A stretch of DNA of 64,000 nt from Yoonia sp035117555 (lineage in GTDB: Bacteria; Pseudomonadota; Alphaproteobacteria; Rhodobacterales; Rhodobacteraceae), in the NCBI RefSeq assembly GCF_035117555.1, contig NZ_JAYKPK010000001.1, positions 372,001 through 436,000 of the forward strand, read 5' to 3'. Positions 1-9,821 of this stretch are shown in pieces. Below the pieces are notes generated by a model. That model saw only the letters and a list, made by a program, of their open reading frames with translations, was not told the origin of the DNA and searched no databases. Numbering within the stretch: position 1 is the first letter of the stretch; each line of letters starts with the position of its first letter. The position numbers and the translations under genes are program-made.

Positions 1-392
1 AGTTCCGTGCCGACATTATAGGGCAGGTTGGCCGCGACCTTGATCGGCGCTTGCAGATAATCCAGCGGATCAATCTCCAGCGCGTCGCCTTCGATGACCT
101 GCAACCGGCCCGGATAGGCTGCGGCAATCTCGGCCAAAGCAGGCAGGCAACGCGGGTCCTTTTCAATCGCTAGGACCCGCCGCGCCCCTGATGCCAGCAA
201 ACCGCGCGTCAGCCCACCGGGGCCGGGGCCGATTTCCAGCACATCGGCCCCAGTCAAATCCCCCGCCAATCGTGCGATCCGGGCGGTCAGGTTCAGATCC
301 AGCAGGAAATTCTGCCCCAGGGATTTCTTCGCCGCCAGTTCATGCCGTGCAATCACATCCCGCAGCGCTGGCAGATCATCAATCCCGCTCAT
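1..392 (-). CDS. rsmA: 16S rRNA (adenine1518-N6/adenine1519-N6)-dimethyltransferase RsmA (KsgA), 3' part cut by window edge
   Basis: Makes the two adjacent N6,N6-dimethyladenosines in the loop near the 3' end of 16S rRNA, a late 30S maturation step. About 130 N-terminal codons are visible. GQNFL at residues 26-30, the SAM-binding glycine motif EIGPGPGG at 53-60, the acidic IEKD at 76-79 and the target-binding NLPYN at 122-126 are all present and in the family order. The ATG at 392-390 overlaps the pdxA TGA as ATGA, so it is translationally coupled to pdxA as the last visible gene of the lpt-surA-pdxA operon. The C-terminal helical domain lies outside the window. Confidence 0.96.
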   Translation of the reverse strand, partial: MSGIDDLPALRDVIARHELAAKKSLGQNFLLDLNLTARIARLAGDLTGADVLEIGPGPGGLTRGLLASGARRVLAIEKDPRCLPALAEIAAAYPGRLQVIEGDALEIDPLDYLQAPIKVAANLPYNVGTE

Positions 393-1381
393 GCCATCTT
401 CCGAGCCCAAATATCCCCGCCGGAGGCATAAAAGTTTTTCGCCATGCTCTCCGCCTGCCGCAGCGCCGCAATCATCGATGTCGGGTCCGCCACGCCCTTG
501 CCTGCGATATCAAACGCCGTGCCATGATCGGGCGAGGTGCGGATAAACGGCAGGCCCAGCGTCACATTCACCCCGCCCGCAAAATCTATCGTCTTGATCG
601 GGATCAACGCCTGATCGTGATACATGCAGACCGCCACATCATAACGCGCGCGGGCGGCGGCGTGAAATAACGTATCCGCCGAATGCGGCCCGGTGATGTC
701 CATCCCTTCCGCGCGCAGGGCGTCCAGAACGGGCGTGATCATCGCCAATTCCTCCCCCCCCATTTTACCATCTTCACCCGCATGCGGGTTCAGCCCCGCC
801 ACGGCGATGCGGGGGGCGGCAATACCGAACTGGCGGCGCAGCGCGGCATGGGTGATCAGGATCGTATCGGTCAGCAAAGACGCGCTCAGCGCCTCTGGCA
901 CCGTTGCCAGCGGGATATGGATCGTCGCAGGCACCACGCGCAGCCCGTCACAGGCCAGCATCATCACGACGCGCTCCACCCCTGCCAAAGCAGCCAGATA
1001 TTCGGTATGGCCGGGATAGGCGAAATCTGCCCCGTCGATCAGCGCGGCTTTGTGGATCGGCGCGGTGCAGATCGCACTGGCCTCGCCGCGCGTGACCAGA
1101 TCGACACCTGTCGCAATCGCGTCAATCACGCCTTGCGCATGTTCGGGGTTGGGCTGGCCCGCAACAGCCGGACCGCCAAAATCGCGCGCCAGCACCGCCA
1201 TACGGTCCGGCGTCACCAATCCGGTGTCAGTCACGATCTGTACCGGCGTACCGGCGGGCAGATGTGTCGGATCGCCGATCCAGACCATCGGCAGATCATG
1301 GCGCAAAGCGGCCCATGCCTTGGCCGCGACCTCTGGCCCGATGCCAGCGGGTTCGCCGCAGCTGATCACGATGGGTTTCAT
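389..1381 (-). CDS. pdxA: 4-hydroxythreonine-4-phosphate dehydrogenase PdxA
   Basis: Oxidises 4-phosphohydroxy-L-threonine with NAD(P)+ in the DXP-dependent pyridoxal phosphate pathway. The 330-residue product has the family landmarks: an N-terminal GEPAGIGPE at 9-17, GHTEYL at 124-129, NPHAGE at 198-203 and the metal-binding YHDQ at 254-257. The start chosen is the ATG at 1381, which overlaps the surA stop as ATGA; a longer in-frame upstream reading adds surA-frame sequence with no family likeness. The last 16 residues (about 315-330) are encoded by a repeat that is intergenic elsewhere in the window, so the natural C-terminus has probably been replaced or extended by it. Confidence 0.96.
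   Translation of the reverse strand: MKPIVISCGEPAGIGPEVAAKAWAALRHDLPMVWIGDPTHLPAGTPVQIVTDTGLVTPDRMAVLARDFGGPAVAGQPNPEHAQGVIDAIATGVDLVTRGEASAICTAPIHKAALIDGADFAYPGHTEYLAALAGVERVVMMLACDGLRVVPATIHIPLATVPEALSASLLTDTILITHAALRRQFGIAAPRIAVAGLNPHAGEDGKMGGEELAMITPVLDALRAEGMDITGPHSADTLFHAAARARYDVAVCMYHDQALIPIKTIDFAGGVNVTLGLPFIRTSPDHGTAFDIAGKGVADPTSMIAALRQAESMAKNFYASGGDIWARKMA
395..439. repeat. Dispersed 3'-end element, copy 1 (inside pdxA 3' end)
   Basis: A 45-base stretch running from CATCTTCCGAG to AAAGTTTTT with the core ATATCCCCGCCGGAGGC. It matches 41 of 45 bases with the element at 48232-48276. Here it lies within the pdxA reading frame and encodes most of the last 16 residues. Confidence 0.8.
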
Positions 1382-2601
1382 CTTGTGGTGATCACCGCCT
1401 GCGCGCGCAGGTCTTCCACGAGGGCCGCCGCCAGCGTGCCAAGGCGTTGGCCCCTGATGACATTGCGCACCGCCTCTGGATCGGCATCTGCCGCGCCGCC
1501 ACGATTGCGCGCACATAGCATCAGGAACACCAGCGTCTGCCCATTGTTGCGGGTCAGATTGGTCGAGACTTCGTTCGGGTCCAGCCGGGCCAGTTCCAGC
1601 GCAATATCATTGGGGATCTGATCAGGGGCAGTTTCAACCCGGTCGAGCACGTCACGCGGCTGGTTCCGGGCGATGCCATAAAGATCGTCGCAGGTATCCA
1701 CATTATTGGCGACATCGCGGGCAATGCGCAGACCCGCCTCGGACTGACCGCCGGGGATATAATAGGCGGCATAATCAAGGCTGCTTGGCGGCAAAGCCGG
1801 GCGCACAGCTTCGCGGCGTCCGCGCAGCTGGAACAAGGCGATGCCATTCGGGATCGTGATCGGTGCGGTGACTTGCCCGGTTTGCAGGCTCAGGATCACC
1901 TGCTGGATCTGCGGTGGATAGTTCGAGATTGGCACCCAATCCAGCCGCCCGCCGTTTTCGCGCGACGGCAAGGCCGAAACCTGCCGCGCTGCCGCTTCAA
2001 AATCGGCGAGCGAGCGCATCTGCGAAATCTGATCGGCAGCATTGGCTGCGCGTTCGGCCATTTCCGGCGGGGCGGCGATGATGATCTCGGATAACAGCAC
2101 CTCAGTTTCGGTGCTGGCGCTGCCTTGCTGCCCAAGGGCGCGGGCGACATCGGCATCGGTCACGGTCACCTCGCGGTTGAACCGGCCACGGACATAATCG
2201 CGCCAGCCCAGACCGACGCTGACGAAATCACGCAAGGTGACCGCATCAATCCCGCTTTGCGCCAGCATCTGGTTGAATTGTGCCAGTGACATATCGGCGC
2301 GACCAGCAAATTCTTCCAGCGCGGCCTCCAGTTCCTCGGGCGCGATGGTCAGGCCGACACGGTCGATTTCCTGCTGTTTCAGACGGTCTTCGATCAGACC
2401 GTCGCGCGCCAGCTCTGCCGGATCACCGGGGGTGTTGAACACTTCCATCAGGCGGCGGCGCTGGTCCAGTTCATAGCGGGTGATGACCCGTTCATTCACT
2501 GTGATGGCGGGCGCAAACTGGTTCTGGGCGGTGGCGGTGCCCACCTGTCCAAAGGTCAGGGCCAGTGCCAGAAGGGCGGTTAATTGGGCAAATCCACGCA
2601 T
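1378..2601 (-). CDS. surA: Periplasmic chaperone / peptidyl-prolyl isomerase SurA
   Basis: Periplasmic chaperone that escorts unfolded outer-membrane proteins, LptD among them, to the BAM complex. The 407-residue product starts with a signal peptide (hydrophobic 5-18, likely cleavage after ATA at about residue 25). A SurA N-terminal domain follows (about 30-150), then one parvulin-type PPIase domain at about 165-262. A second parvulin domain, as in enterobacterial SurA, is not evident, which is common in alphaproteobacteria. It lies 19 bases downstream of lptD and overlaps pdxA by 4 bases. The neighbourhood of its main client lptD supports the assignment. Confidence 0.93.
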   Translation of the reverse strand: MRGFAQLTALLALALTFGQVGTATAQNQFAPAITVNERVITRYELDQRRRLMEVFNTPGDPAELARDGLIEDRLKQQEIDRVGLTIAPEELEAALEEFAGRADMSLAQFNQMLAQSGIDAVTLRDFVSVGLGWRDYVRGRFNREVTVTDADVARALGQQGSASTETEVLLSEIIIAAPPEMAERAANAADQISQMRSLADFEAAARQVSALPSRENGGRLDWVPISNYPPQIQQVILSLQTGQVTAPITIPNGIALFQLRGRREAVRPALPPSSLDYAAYYIPGGQSEAGLRIARDVANNVDTCDDLYGIARNQPRDVLDRVETAPDQIPNDIALELARLDPNEVSTNLTRNNGQTLVFLMLCARNRGGAADADPEAVRNVIRGQRLGTLAAALVEDLRAQAVITTR

Positions 2602-2620
2602 GCTTTCCTCTATCTTCTTA

Positions 2621-4714
2621 TCACTGTCCGCACCCGGCGGCGGGCCTGCCCGCAGAGCGTCCGGCAGAAAAGCCGGATAAAGAGCCGCTTAGCCCAAAAG
2701 TGGTTGTCGGATCAACACTACTGGAAGACGTATACCGGCGCGAGGCGGAAACGGCGATAGTCACACATTCGTTTTGCCAGCCAAAGCCGATGCCCGCCTG
2801 CACCGGACGGTCGGCGGCAATGTCGTAGCGCGCATCCAATGACATGGTCCAGGCATCGCTCAGCACAAAAGCACCGTCCAGCGTCCATTCAGAGACAGCC
2901 CCATCACGGTTTTCGGCCAGATCGCGGGCCTGCCAGATATAGGCGGCATTGATCCCGATCCGGTCATTTTGCCAGCGCATACGGCCATCGGTGCGGGTGG
3001 TCTCTGCATTTTCGTCAAACAGGCCGCGCAGTTCGATCAGAAACCCGCCTTGTGACACATATTGCCCCGATACCAGCCAATCCGATTGCAGCCCGTCCAG
3101 CCCGGATGAAGGGGTGAAATCCGACTGCGCTTCCGTCCGGTATATCCGCCCCATGGTCAGGGTGGATGATGCCCCCCCGATCCCCAGCCGGGTCCAGGAC
3201 AGGCCAGCGGCCAATTGGCTGCCGGTTTCCACCGCATCCTGCCCGGCAAAGCGCGAGCGGTCGAACAGATTGGCCTGATCCAGTTCGGACCTTGTGCTGT
3301 CTTCATTGGGCGGCCTGCGGCCGTGGATATCGGCCCAGTTCAGGCTGATCGTCGGTTCCAGCAGATGGCTGGCCGCCGCACCCTGCCGGACCAATGGCCA
3401 GCGCAAGGTTGTCATCACGCTGGGCACGATGCGCGCGGCACTGGTCGGAAAGTTGCTGTCATCAGTGACGCGGTAAAGATCGCCGCGCAGACTGCCCTGT
3501 GCAGAGCCGACAAACCCAGATGGCAGGATCCAGTCCTGCCGCCAATCGGCCCGCCCACCCGCACGGGTGACGTCCCGGCCGGTTTCGCCATCGGTGTCAT
3601 CGGGGCGATAGGCCGTGTCCAGGCTGGTGACATAGGTCAGCGTGCCGCCAGCAGCAGGCCGGACCCGCGCCTCATGCCTGATTTCGCCGATGATCGGCGG
3701 CAAAGAGGCATTGGTTTCCACCTCGCGCAAAGTCTGAAAATAGCTGAAACGCAATTCATTCAGGCTATTGTCCGTCACGCGGACAAGGTTCAGCGCGCTT
3801 TCCAGCCGGTCCTGATCATCATAGCCGTAATCCAGCAGATAGGCCTTGTCGGACACGGTTTCGATATTGAACTGCAGCTGGTAATTATCCGGCAGGGTAA
3901 AATTTCCGGTGGCAAAAAGATAAGACCGCGTGTCGTCCTGCAGACTATCGTTGCTGGCCGCCCCGCGCACTTGCAAGGACCCGTTCGCAAAGGCGCGGCG
4001 AAAGGCGATTTCCAGCGTCCGAGTTTCCGGTGAGACATAGGGCGTCAGCGTGATATCGGCGTGGTCACCCAAAGTGACGAAATAAGGCAGTTTGATGCCG
4101 CTGCCCAATTGGCTGGTGTTGCGCTGACTGGGGATCAGAAACCCCGTGGCGCGCTCCAGTGTCGGGTCGGGCAGGCGCATCGCGGGTAACCAGAAGACCG
4201 GCACACCGCGCACCCGGAATGTGGCGTTCTCGAAATAAAGCTGCTTTTCCAGCGTATCATGCACCACCCTTTCGGCCCGGATTTCCCAAAGCGGTGCGCG
4301 GGTGCCGCAAACCTGACAGGATGACGCGGCAGAGCGATAAAGCTGCACATAGCGCCCGTCCTGCCGGTCGATCTGATTGGCGACCAACTGCAATTGCTGG
4401 TCCAATACCAGCCGTGCGCCGATCAGAATGCCGCCTTGCAGCCTTGGGTCCAGCTCCGCGCTGGTCGCGGTCAGCACGCTGCCATCGGCATCCTGCACCA
4501 CAATCGGGCCGGTGATCATCAGCCGGTCGCTGCTGCGGTCATAGATGATCTCTGACGCGGTCAGGCGGGTGCCGTCAAAGAACACTTCGACATTGCCGCT
4601 GGCGATCAATTGGTCGTCTGCGTTCAGCGTGACATTATCCGCCACAAGCGTCGCCGCCTGTTGGGCGCGCGCCACAGCGGGGAACAGCAGCAGGATCAGA
4701 ACCAGCCAGCGCAT
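2621..4714 (-). CDS. lptD: LPS-assembly outer-membrane protein LptD
   Basis: Outer-membrane translocon that inserts lipopolysaccharide into the outer leaflet. The 697-residue protein has a short signal peptide (1-17, ending AVARA), an OstA-like jellyroll domain (about 20-125) and a long beta-barrel region rich in alternating aromatic and polar residues. Cysteines C133 and C136 sit at the jellyroll/barrel boundary and C650 is near the C-terminus; the family uses inter-domain disulphides for maturation. It shares one base with the lptG stop (TGATG), so lptF-lptG-lptD are made as a set. The partner lipoprotein LptE is not in this window. Confidence 0.95.
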   Translation of the reverse strand: MRWLVLILLLFPAVARAQQAATLVADNVTLNADDQLIASGNVEVFFDGTRLTASEIIYDRSSDRLMITGPIVVQDADGSVLTATSAELDPRLQGGILIGARLVLDQQLQLVANQIDRQDGRYVQLYRSAASSCQVCGTRAPLWEIRAERVVHDTLEKQLYFENATFRVRGVPVFWLPAMRLPDPTLERATGFLIPSQRNTSQLGSGIKLPYFVTLGDHADITLTPYVSPETRTLEIAFRRAFANGSLQVRGAASNDSLQDDTRSYLFATGNFTLPDNYQLQFNIETVSDKAYLLDYGYDDQDRLESALNLVRVTDNSLNELRFSYFQTLREVETNASLPPIIGEIRHEARVRPAAGGTLTYVTSLDTAYRPDDTDGETGRDVTRAGGRADWRQDWILPSGFVGSAQGSLRGDLYRVTDDSNFPTSAARIVPSVMTTLRWPLVRQGAAASHLLEPTISLNWADIHGRRPPNEDSTRSELDQANLFDRSRFAGQDAVETGSQLAAGLSWTRLGIGGASSTLTMGRIYRTEAQSDFTPSSGLDGLQSDWLVSGQYVSQGGFLIELRGLFDENAETTRTDGRMRWQNDRIGINAAYIWQARDLAENRDGAVSEWTLDGAFVLSDAWTMSLDARYDIAADRPVQAGIGFGWQNECVTIAVSASRRYTSSSSVDPTTTFGLSGSLSGFSAGRSAGRPAAGCGQ

Positions 4715-5808
4715 CAGCCATCCTCATTATGTAAAAGCAGGCCCAGCGACAGGCCGATGGCGGCAAGCGGCGGTGCCCAGGCGGCAAGGGCTGCGGGCAA
4801 TTGCCCGTTTTCGCCCAGAACCTGCGCAAAGTTGCGAATGAAATAGATCACAAAGGCCAGCAGGATGGCGAACATCACCATCAGCCCGGTGCGCCCGCCA
4901 CGCTGATGGCGGATCGTGAAACTGGCCCCGATCATCACCATCGCCATCAGAAAGAACGGCTGCGCCAATTCACTGTGCAGCCAGACCAGATGGCGCTGTG
5001 CGGAAAATCCCGCCGCCTGCAAACGGGTGATAAAGGCGGGCAATTCCCAGATCGGGATCGATGACGGGGTGCCGAAACTGTCGCGGATCTCATCGGGTGT
5101 CAGGGTCGAGGGCAGGCGCATCGCAGCGCTTTGTTCGGCCCCGGCCTCTGGTGTGACATCATCACCGAAGGTCCAGGACTTCACCTGTGTCAGCACCCAG
5201 GCCCCATCCGTGAGGATGGCGGATGCGGCATTCACCCGGCGCGCCGGACCGCTGTCAGGCGCAAACGTGATAAAGGTCACATCGGTCAGCACGGTACCAT
5301 CCAGATTGGCGTTGGCCGCGCGGATCACCGTCTGCCCCTCATCCGACCCTTGCCGCAGCCAAAGCCCTGATGACCCGATCGACAGAACCGAGGCATTGCC
5401 ACGCAAGGCGCCGCCGCGCGCCTCATATTCCTTGGATGTCGCCGCGACGATCGGGTTCAGCACACCGACGGCCAACACTCCGATCAGCAAAGCTACCGCC
5501 AAAGGTGCCGTCAGCGCGCGCAGGGCCGACCGTCCTGCGGCACGGGTGACCACCAGTTCAGACGACCGTGCCAGCCCCAGAAACAGCGCAATCGCCGCCA
5601 GAATCATGATCAGCGGCAGGATTTGGTAAATCGATTGCGGAATATTCAACAGCGTCAGCTCGATCAGCGCCCGGAAACTGGCATCGGCACTGGCATAGCG
5701 GCGCAATTGTTCCACCAGATCCAGAAACACCATGATCAGCAGAAATATGCCCAGCACGCCCAGAAATGTCAGCAGAAACCGGCGCGCGAAATAGCGGTGC
5801 AGGATCAT
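4714..5808 (-). CDS. lptG: LPS export ABC transporter permease LptG
   Basis: Inner-membrane half of the LptB2FG extractor that pulls LPS from the inner membrane onto the Lpt bridge. The 364-residue product begins MILHRYFARRFLLTFLG; this ATG at 5808 overlaps the lptF stop as ATGA, so I prefer it to an in-frame upstream start that would add 61 residues of lptF antisense-frame sequence. Transmembrane segments are visible at about residues 13-33, 55-75, 95-120 and three more near the C-terminus, flanking a periplasmic jellyroll domain. The YjgP/YjgQ family layout is complete. Confidence 0.95.
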   Translation of the reverse strand: MILHRYFARRFLLTFLGVLGIFLLIMVFLDLVEQLRRYASADASFRALIELTLLNIPQSIYQILPLIMILAAIALFLGLARSSELVVTRAAGRSALRALTAPLAVALLIGVLAVGVLNPIVAATSKEYEARGGALRGNASVLSIGSSGLWLRQGSDEGQTVIRAANANLDGTVLTDVTFITFAPDSGPARRVNAASAILTDGAWVLTQVKSWTFGDDVTPEAGAEQSAAMRLPSTLTPDEIRDSFGTPSSIPIWELPAFITRLQAAGFSAQRHLVWLHSELAQPFFLMAMVMIGASFTIRHQRGGRTGLMVMFAILLAFVIYFIRNFAQVLGENGQLPAALAAWAPPLAAIGLSLGLLLHNEDG

Positions 5809-6935
5809 GCGGGCAACCCCGCTTTGGCGCGGCGTTTGAACAGATAGGGGCGGCTGGCCCAAATAAGCAGGAACCAGACAATGACCAGACCGCCCAGACT
5901 GGGCAGATAGGTCAGGAACCACAGCTGCGCATCGGCGCGCGCGGCATTCAGCCCTGCGGTTTCCAGCGCTTTGATCACGACGATCAGGCAAATCGCCGCC
6001 ACAATCTGCCGCCAGACGCCAAAACGGCTGTAGCCGCCCACCATCAGCGTGGCAAAACCGATCAGCGCCGCAACGGTCCCCAGCAAGGATTGGCTGAACC
6101 GGTCATGGCCATCGGCGATCATCCGCGCCGCAGGCGTGCCGGTTTCGGCAACCAGATCCGGCGTGGGGTTCAAAAGGTCCCAGGTCGACAGATGCGAGGC
6201 CCGCCGCCCGCCGGGCGATGCTGCCGCGATCAGTTCGCCGATATTATAGGAAAAATCTGTAAAGCGCGTGGTGAACAACCGCTGATCCGCCAGCCGCAGC
6301 GTCTGCACCATACCGTCGATCATCACCAACTGGGTCTGATCCGCATCGCGCACCAGAAAGGCACGGGTGGCGGTATAGGTCACATTTTCCTCCAGGCTGC
6401 GGGTATCGGATAGAAACAGATCGGCCAGTTCGCCGCCTGGCGTGACATCGCGGATATACAGCGTGATGCCGGGAACCGGCTCGATAAAGGTGCCGGGGGT
6501 CAACAGGCGCGCGGTAATATTGCGCGCAATTTCGGCTTCGCGCAGCGCCAGTTGCGTGCTGCTGGCCGGGACCAGCACATGCATCAGCAAGGACATGAGC
6601 AAGCCGACAATCAGCCCGAAATACAGCACCGGACGGGCCAGCCGGAACAGCGAAAACCCGGTCGCCTGAACGACGATTAATTCGCTTTCGCTGGTCATCC
6701 GGTTGGTGACATAGATCGACGCCGCAAAAGCCGCCAAAGGCAGGGCAATCCGGATCACGCCGGGCAGCGACAGGGCGGTGAATTCCAGAAACACCCCGGC
6801 GGATTGCCCATCCGCGATCAGCTGGTCAAACAGCAGGACCGCACGGTTGATCCAATAGACCAGCACCAGCACAAGACTGAAAAAGCCAAACAGCACCATC
6901 AGTTGGGACAGCATATATCTGTCAAATCGCGCCAC
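5805..6935 (-). CDS. lptF: LPS export ABC transporter permease LptF
   Basis: Second permease of LptB2FG and the first gene of the lptF-lptG-lptD-surA-pdxA-rsmA operon. The 376-residue product starts MARFDRYMLSQLMVLFG, with transmembrane segments at about 12-32, 55-75 and 100-120, a central periplasmic domain, and three C-terminal segments, the standard YjgP/YjgQ arrangement. The start codon is 126 bases from the divergent pepA start, so both promoters must lie in 6936-7061. LPS biogenesis plus a chaperone for LptD in one transcript is the usual alphaproteobacterial layout. Confidence 0.95.
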   Translation of the reverse strand: MARFDRYMLSQLMVLFGFFSLVLVLVYWINRAVLLFDQLIADGQSAGVFLEFTALSLPGVIRIALPLAAFAASIYVTNRMTSESELIVVQATGFSLFRLARPVLYFGLIVGLLMSLLMHVLVPASSTQLALREAEIARNITARLLTPGTFIEPVPGITLYIRDVTPGGELADLFLSDTRSLEENVTYTATRAFLVRDADQTQLVMIDGMVQTLRLADQRLFTTRFTDFSYNIGELIAAASPGGRRASHLSTWDLLNPTPDLVAETGTPAARMIADGHDRFSQSLLGTVAALIGFATLMVGGYSRFGVWRQIVAAICLIVVIKALETAGLNAARADAQLWFLTYLPSLGGLVIVWFLLIWASRPYLFKRRAKAGLPA

Positions 6936-7061
6936 GCTCTGGTCCTTTGCCCCGCCGTTTGCGGCAAACTATCCCAAGCCGGGGCCGGATAGAACAGCTA
7001 ACTGGTCATCGCGGCGCGCACGGGCTACCTATCGCTGATCACATCCCAGACAGGAGCGATT

Positions 7062-8531
<1,470 letters not shown>

Positions 8532-8993
8532 ATGGGCGCAGTATTTTTCTACGAATTGCAGGGCAGCCCGCTGGAAACCACGCTGCCGATGCTGCTGGAC
8601 AAGGCGCGCGGGCAGGGCTGGCGGGTACTGGTGCGCGGCAATGATCTGGCCCTTCTGGCGCGGCTGGATGATTTGCTCTGGCAAGGGCCGGTTGACAGTT
8701 TCCTGCCGCATGCGCTGGCCGGTGGCCTGCATGATGAAGATCAGCCGATCCTGCTCGGCGATGTTTCGGCCACGGGTTTTGCCTGCGTGATGGCCGTCGC
8801 CGGTGCTGGTGTCACTGCGGAGGAAGCGGCGGCCTTACAGCGCGCCTGCATCCTGTTCGACAGCCATGACACAGCCAAAGCGCAGGCCCGCGTGCAATGG
8901 AAAACCCTTACGGACGCCGGCATCGCCGCGCAATATTGGGCGCAGGAGGATGGGCGCTGGGTGAAAAAGGCGGAAAAGCCAGCGCAAGGCTGA
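8532..8993 (+). CDS. holC: DNA polymerase III chi subunit HolC
   Basis: Clamp-loader accessory subunit that links polymerase III holoenzyme to SSB. The 153-residue protein begins with a beta strand and FYELQGSPLE, followed by the chi-fold alternation of helices and strands including the acidic PILLGD segment near residue 73. It starts on the base after the pepA stop codon. Length matches the family. Confidence rests partly on the conserved pepA-holC order. Confidence 0.9.
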   Translation: MGAVFFYELQGSPLETTLPMLLDKARGQGWRVLVRGNDLALLARLDDLLWQGPVDSFLPHALAGGLHDEDQPILLGDVSATGFACVMAVAGAGVTAEEAAALQRACILFDSHDTAKAQARVQWKTLTDAGIAAQYWAQEDGRWVKKAEKPAQG

Positions 8994-9136
8994 GAGGGCG
9001 GCAAGGGGCGCTGCCCCTCGCCCGGATCAAGTCCGGGCTTCACCCCGGAGTATTTGCAGAAATAAGAAGAGGGGCACCAAAACAGGCGGCCGGCCTCGCT
9101 TTGTTCGAAATACTCCCGCCGGAGGCTCGAAAGTTT
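8994..9136. repeat. Convergent intergenic region with hairpins and two repeat elements
   Basis: Between convergent holC and the minus-strand lipoprotein gene. It contains the hairpin CCCGGA-TCAAG-TCCGGG, a segment at about 9047-9068 (GGAGTATTTGCAGAAATAAG) that recurs inverted at 31597-31620 after lipA, and at about 9107-9136 a variant of the dispersed 3'-end element (CTCCCGCCGGAGGC). No coding potential is apparent. Confidence 0.6.
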
Positions 9137-9229
9137 TTAAAACGCAAAGCTCGAATCAAAATCCGGCGGCAGTTCGGGGGCAGGCGCGCAGGCGGCGAGC
9201 AGGAGTATCAGGACAAAAGCGCGGATCAT
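9137..9229 (-). CDS. Very small predicted lipoprotein (30 aa), coupled to the aspartic protease gene
   Basis: A 31-codon ORF whose ATG (9229-9227) overlaps the stop of the upstream protease gene as ATGA. The product begins MIRAFVLILLLAACAPA: a basic n-region, a hydrophobic core and a lipobox (LAAC) with the lipid-accepting cysteine at residue 14. The mature chain would be only 17 residues, ending DFDSSFAF. Its TAA lies at the edge of a dispersed repeat. It has the hallmarks of a real peptide (coupling, lipobox, no internal stop), but it is too short for homology to be judged by eye. Function is unknown; an outer-membrane or periplasmic membrane anchor is the only prediction I can support. Confidence 0.6.
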   Translation of the reverse strand: MIRAFVLILLLAACAPAPELPPDFDSSFAF

Positions 9230-9804
9230 CGGGTCAGGACCAGTTCATTATCGGCAATCTCGATCCTGTCATAAAGCCCCAGATAGGACATGCCAAGCAG
9301 GCTTTCCTCCATAGCGCCGCCATTGACCACGGCGCTGATAGGGCCGTCACTGATGCCTTCCAGCGTCATTGTGTCCAGCATGACCGGTGCGGTCGGGACC
9401 ATGCCATTGGCGGTCGAGGCCATGCCGGAATAGGTCAGGGTTTCAGGGTCAATACCGACCCGCCGCGCATCGTTTTCGGATAAAACCACTTGGCTGGCCC
9501 CGGTATCGACAACAAAGCGCACCGGCGTGCCGTTGACGTCGATATTCAAAAAGTAATGCCCGCCCTGACCGCGCGGCACGTTAATCGTGCCATCCGGCAT
9601 GGCAGCCTGACGTGGGCTGACGTTCTGGCTGATATCGCCCCAAAGACCGTAAGCCCCGATCACACCGACAAAAATCAGCGCCCAGATTGCGGCCTGTTGC
9701 GCCATTTTGCCCATATTGTTGCGACCCGCCACAATGGCAGAGCCGCCAATCGCCGCGCCCAGCAGGACAAGATAGGTCAGTTGCATGATCTGGTCCGTGC
9801 TCAT
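9226..9804 (-). CDS. Membrane-anchored retropepsin-like aspartic protease (TIGR02281-type)
   Basis: A 192-residue protein with two N-terminal transmembrane helices (about 8-26 and 38-56) and a single periplasmic retropepsin-like domain from about residue 70. The catalytic signature VVDTGAS has D100-T101-G102. Only one DTG is present, so the active enzyme would be a homodimer like viral proteases. It is 17 bases downstream of marC and translationally coupled to the tiny lipoprotein gene. Substrate is unknown; the family is widespread in alphaproteobacteria. Confidence 0.87.
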   Translation of the reverse strand: MSTDQIMQLTYLVLLGAAIGGSAIVAGRNNMGKMAQQAAIWALIFVGVIGAYGLWGDISQNVSPRQAAMPDGTINVPRGQGGHYFLNIDVNGTPVRFVVDTGASQVVLSENDARRVGIDPETLTYSGMASTANGMVPTAPVMLDTMTLEGISDGPISAVVNGGAMEESLLGMSYLGLYDRIEIADNELVLTR

Positions 9805-9821
9805 GATCCCTTATATAGGGC

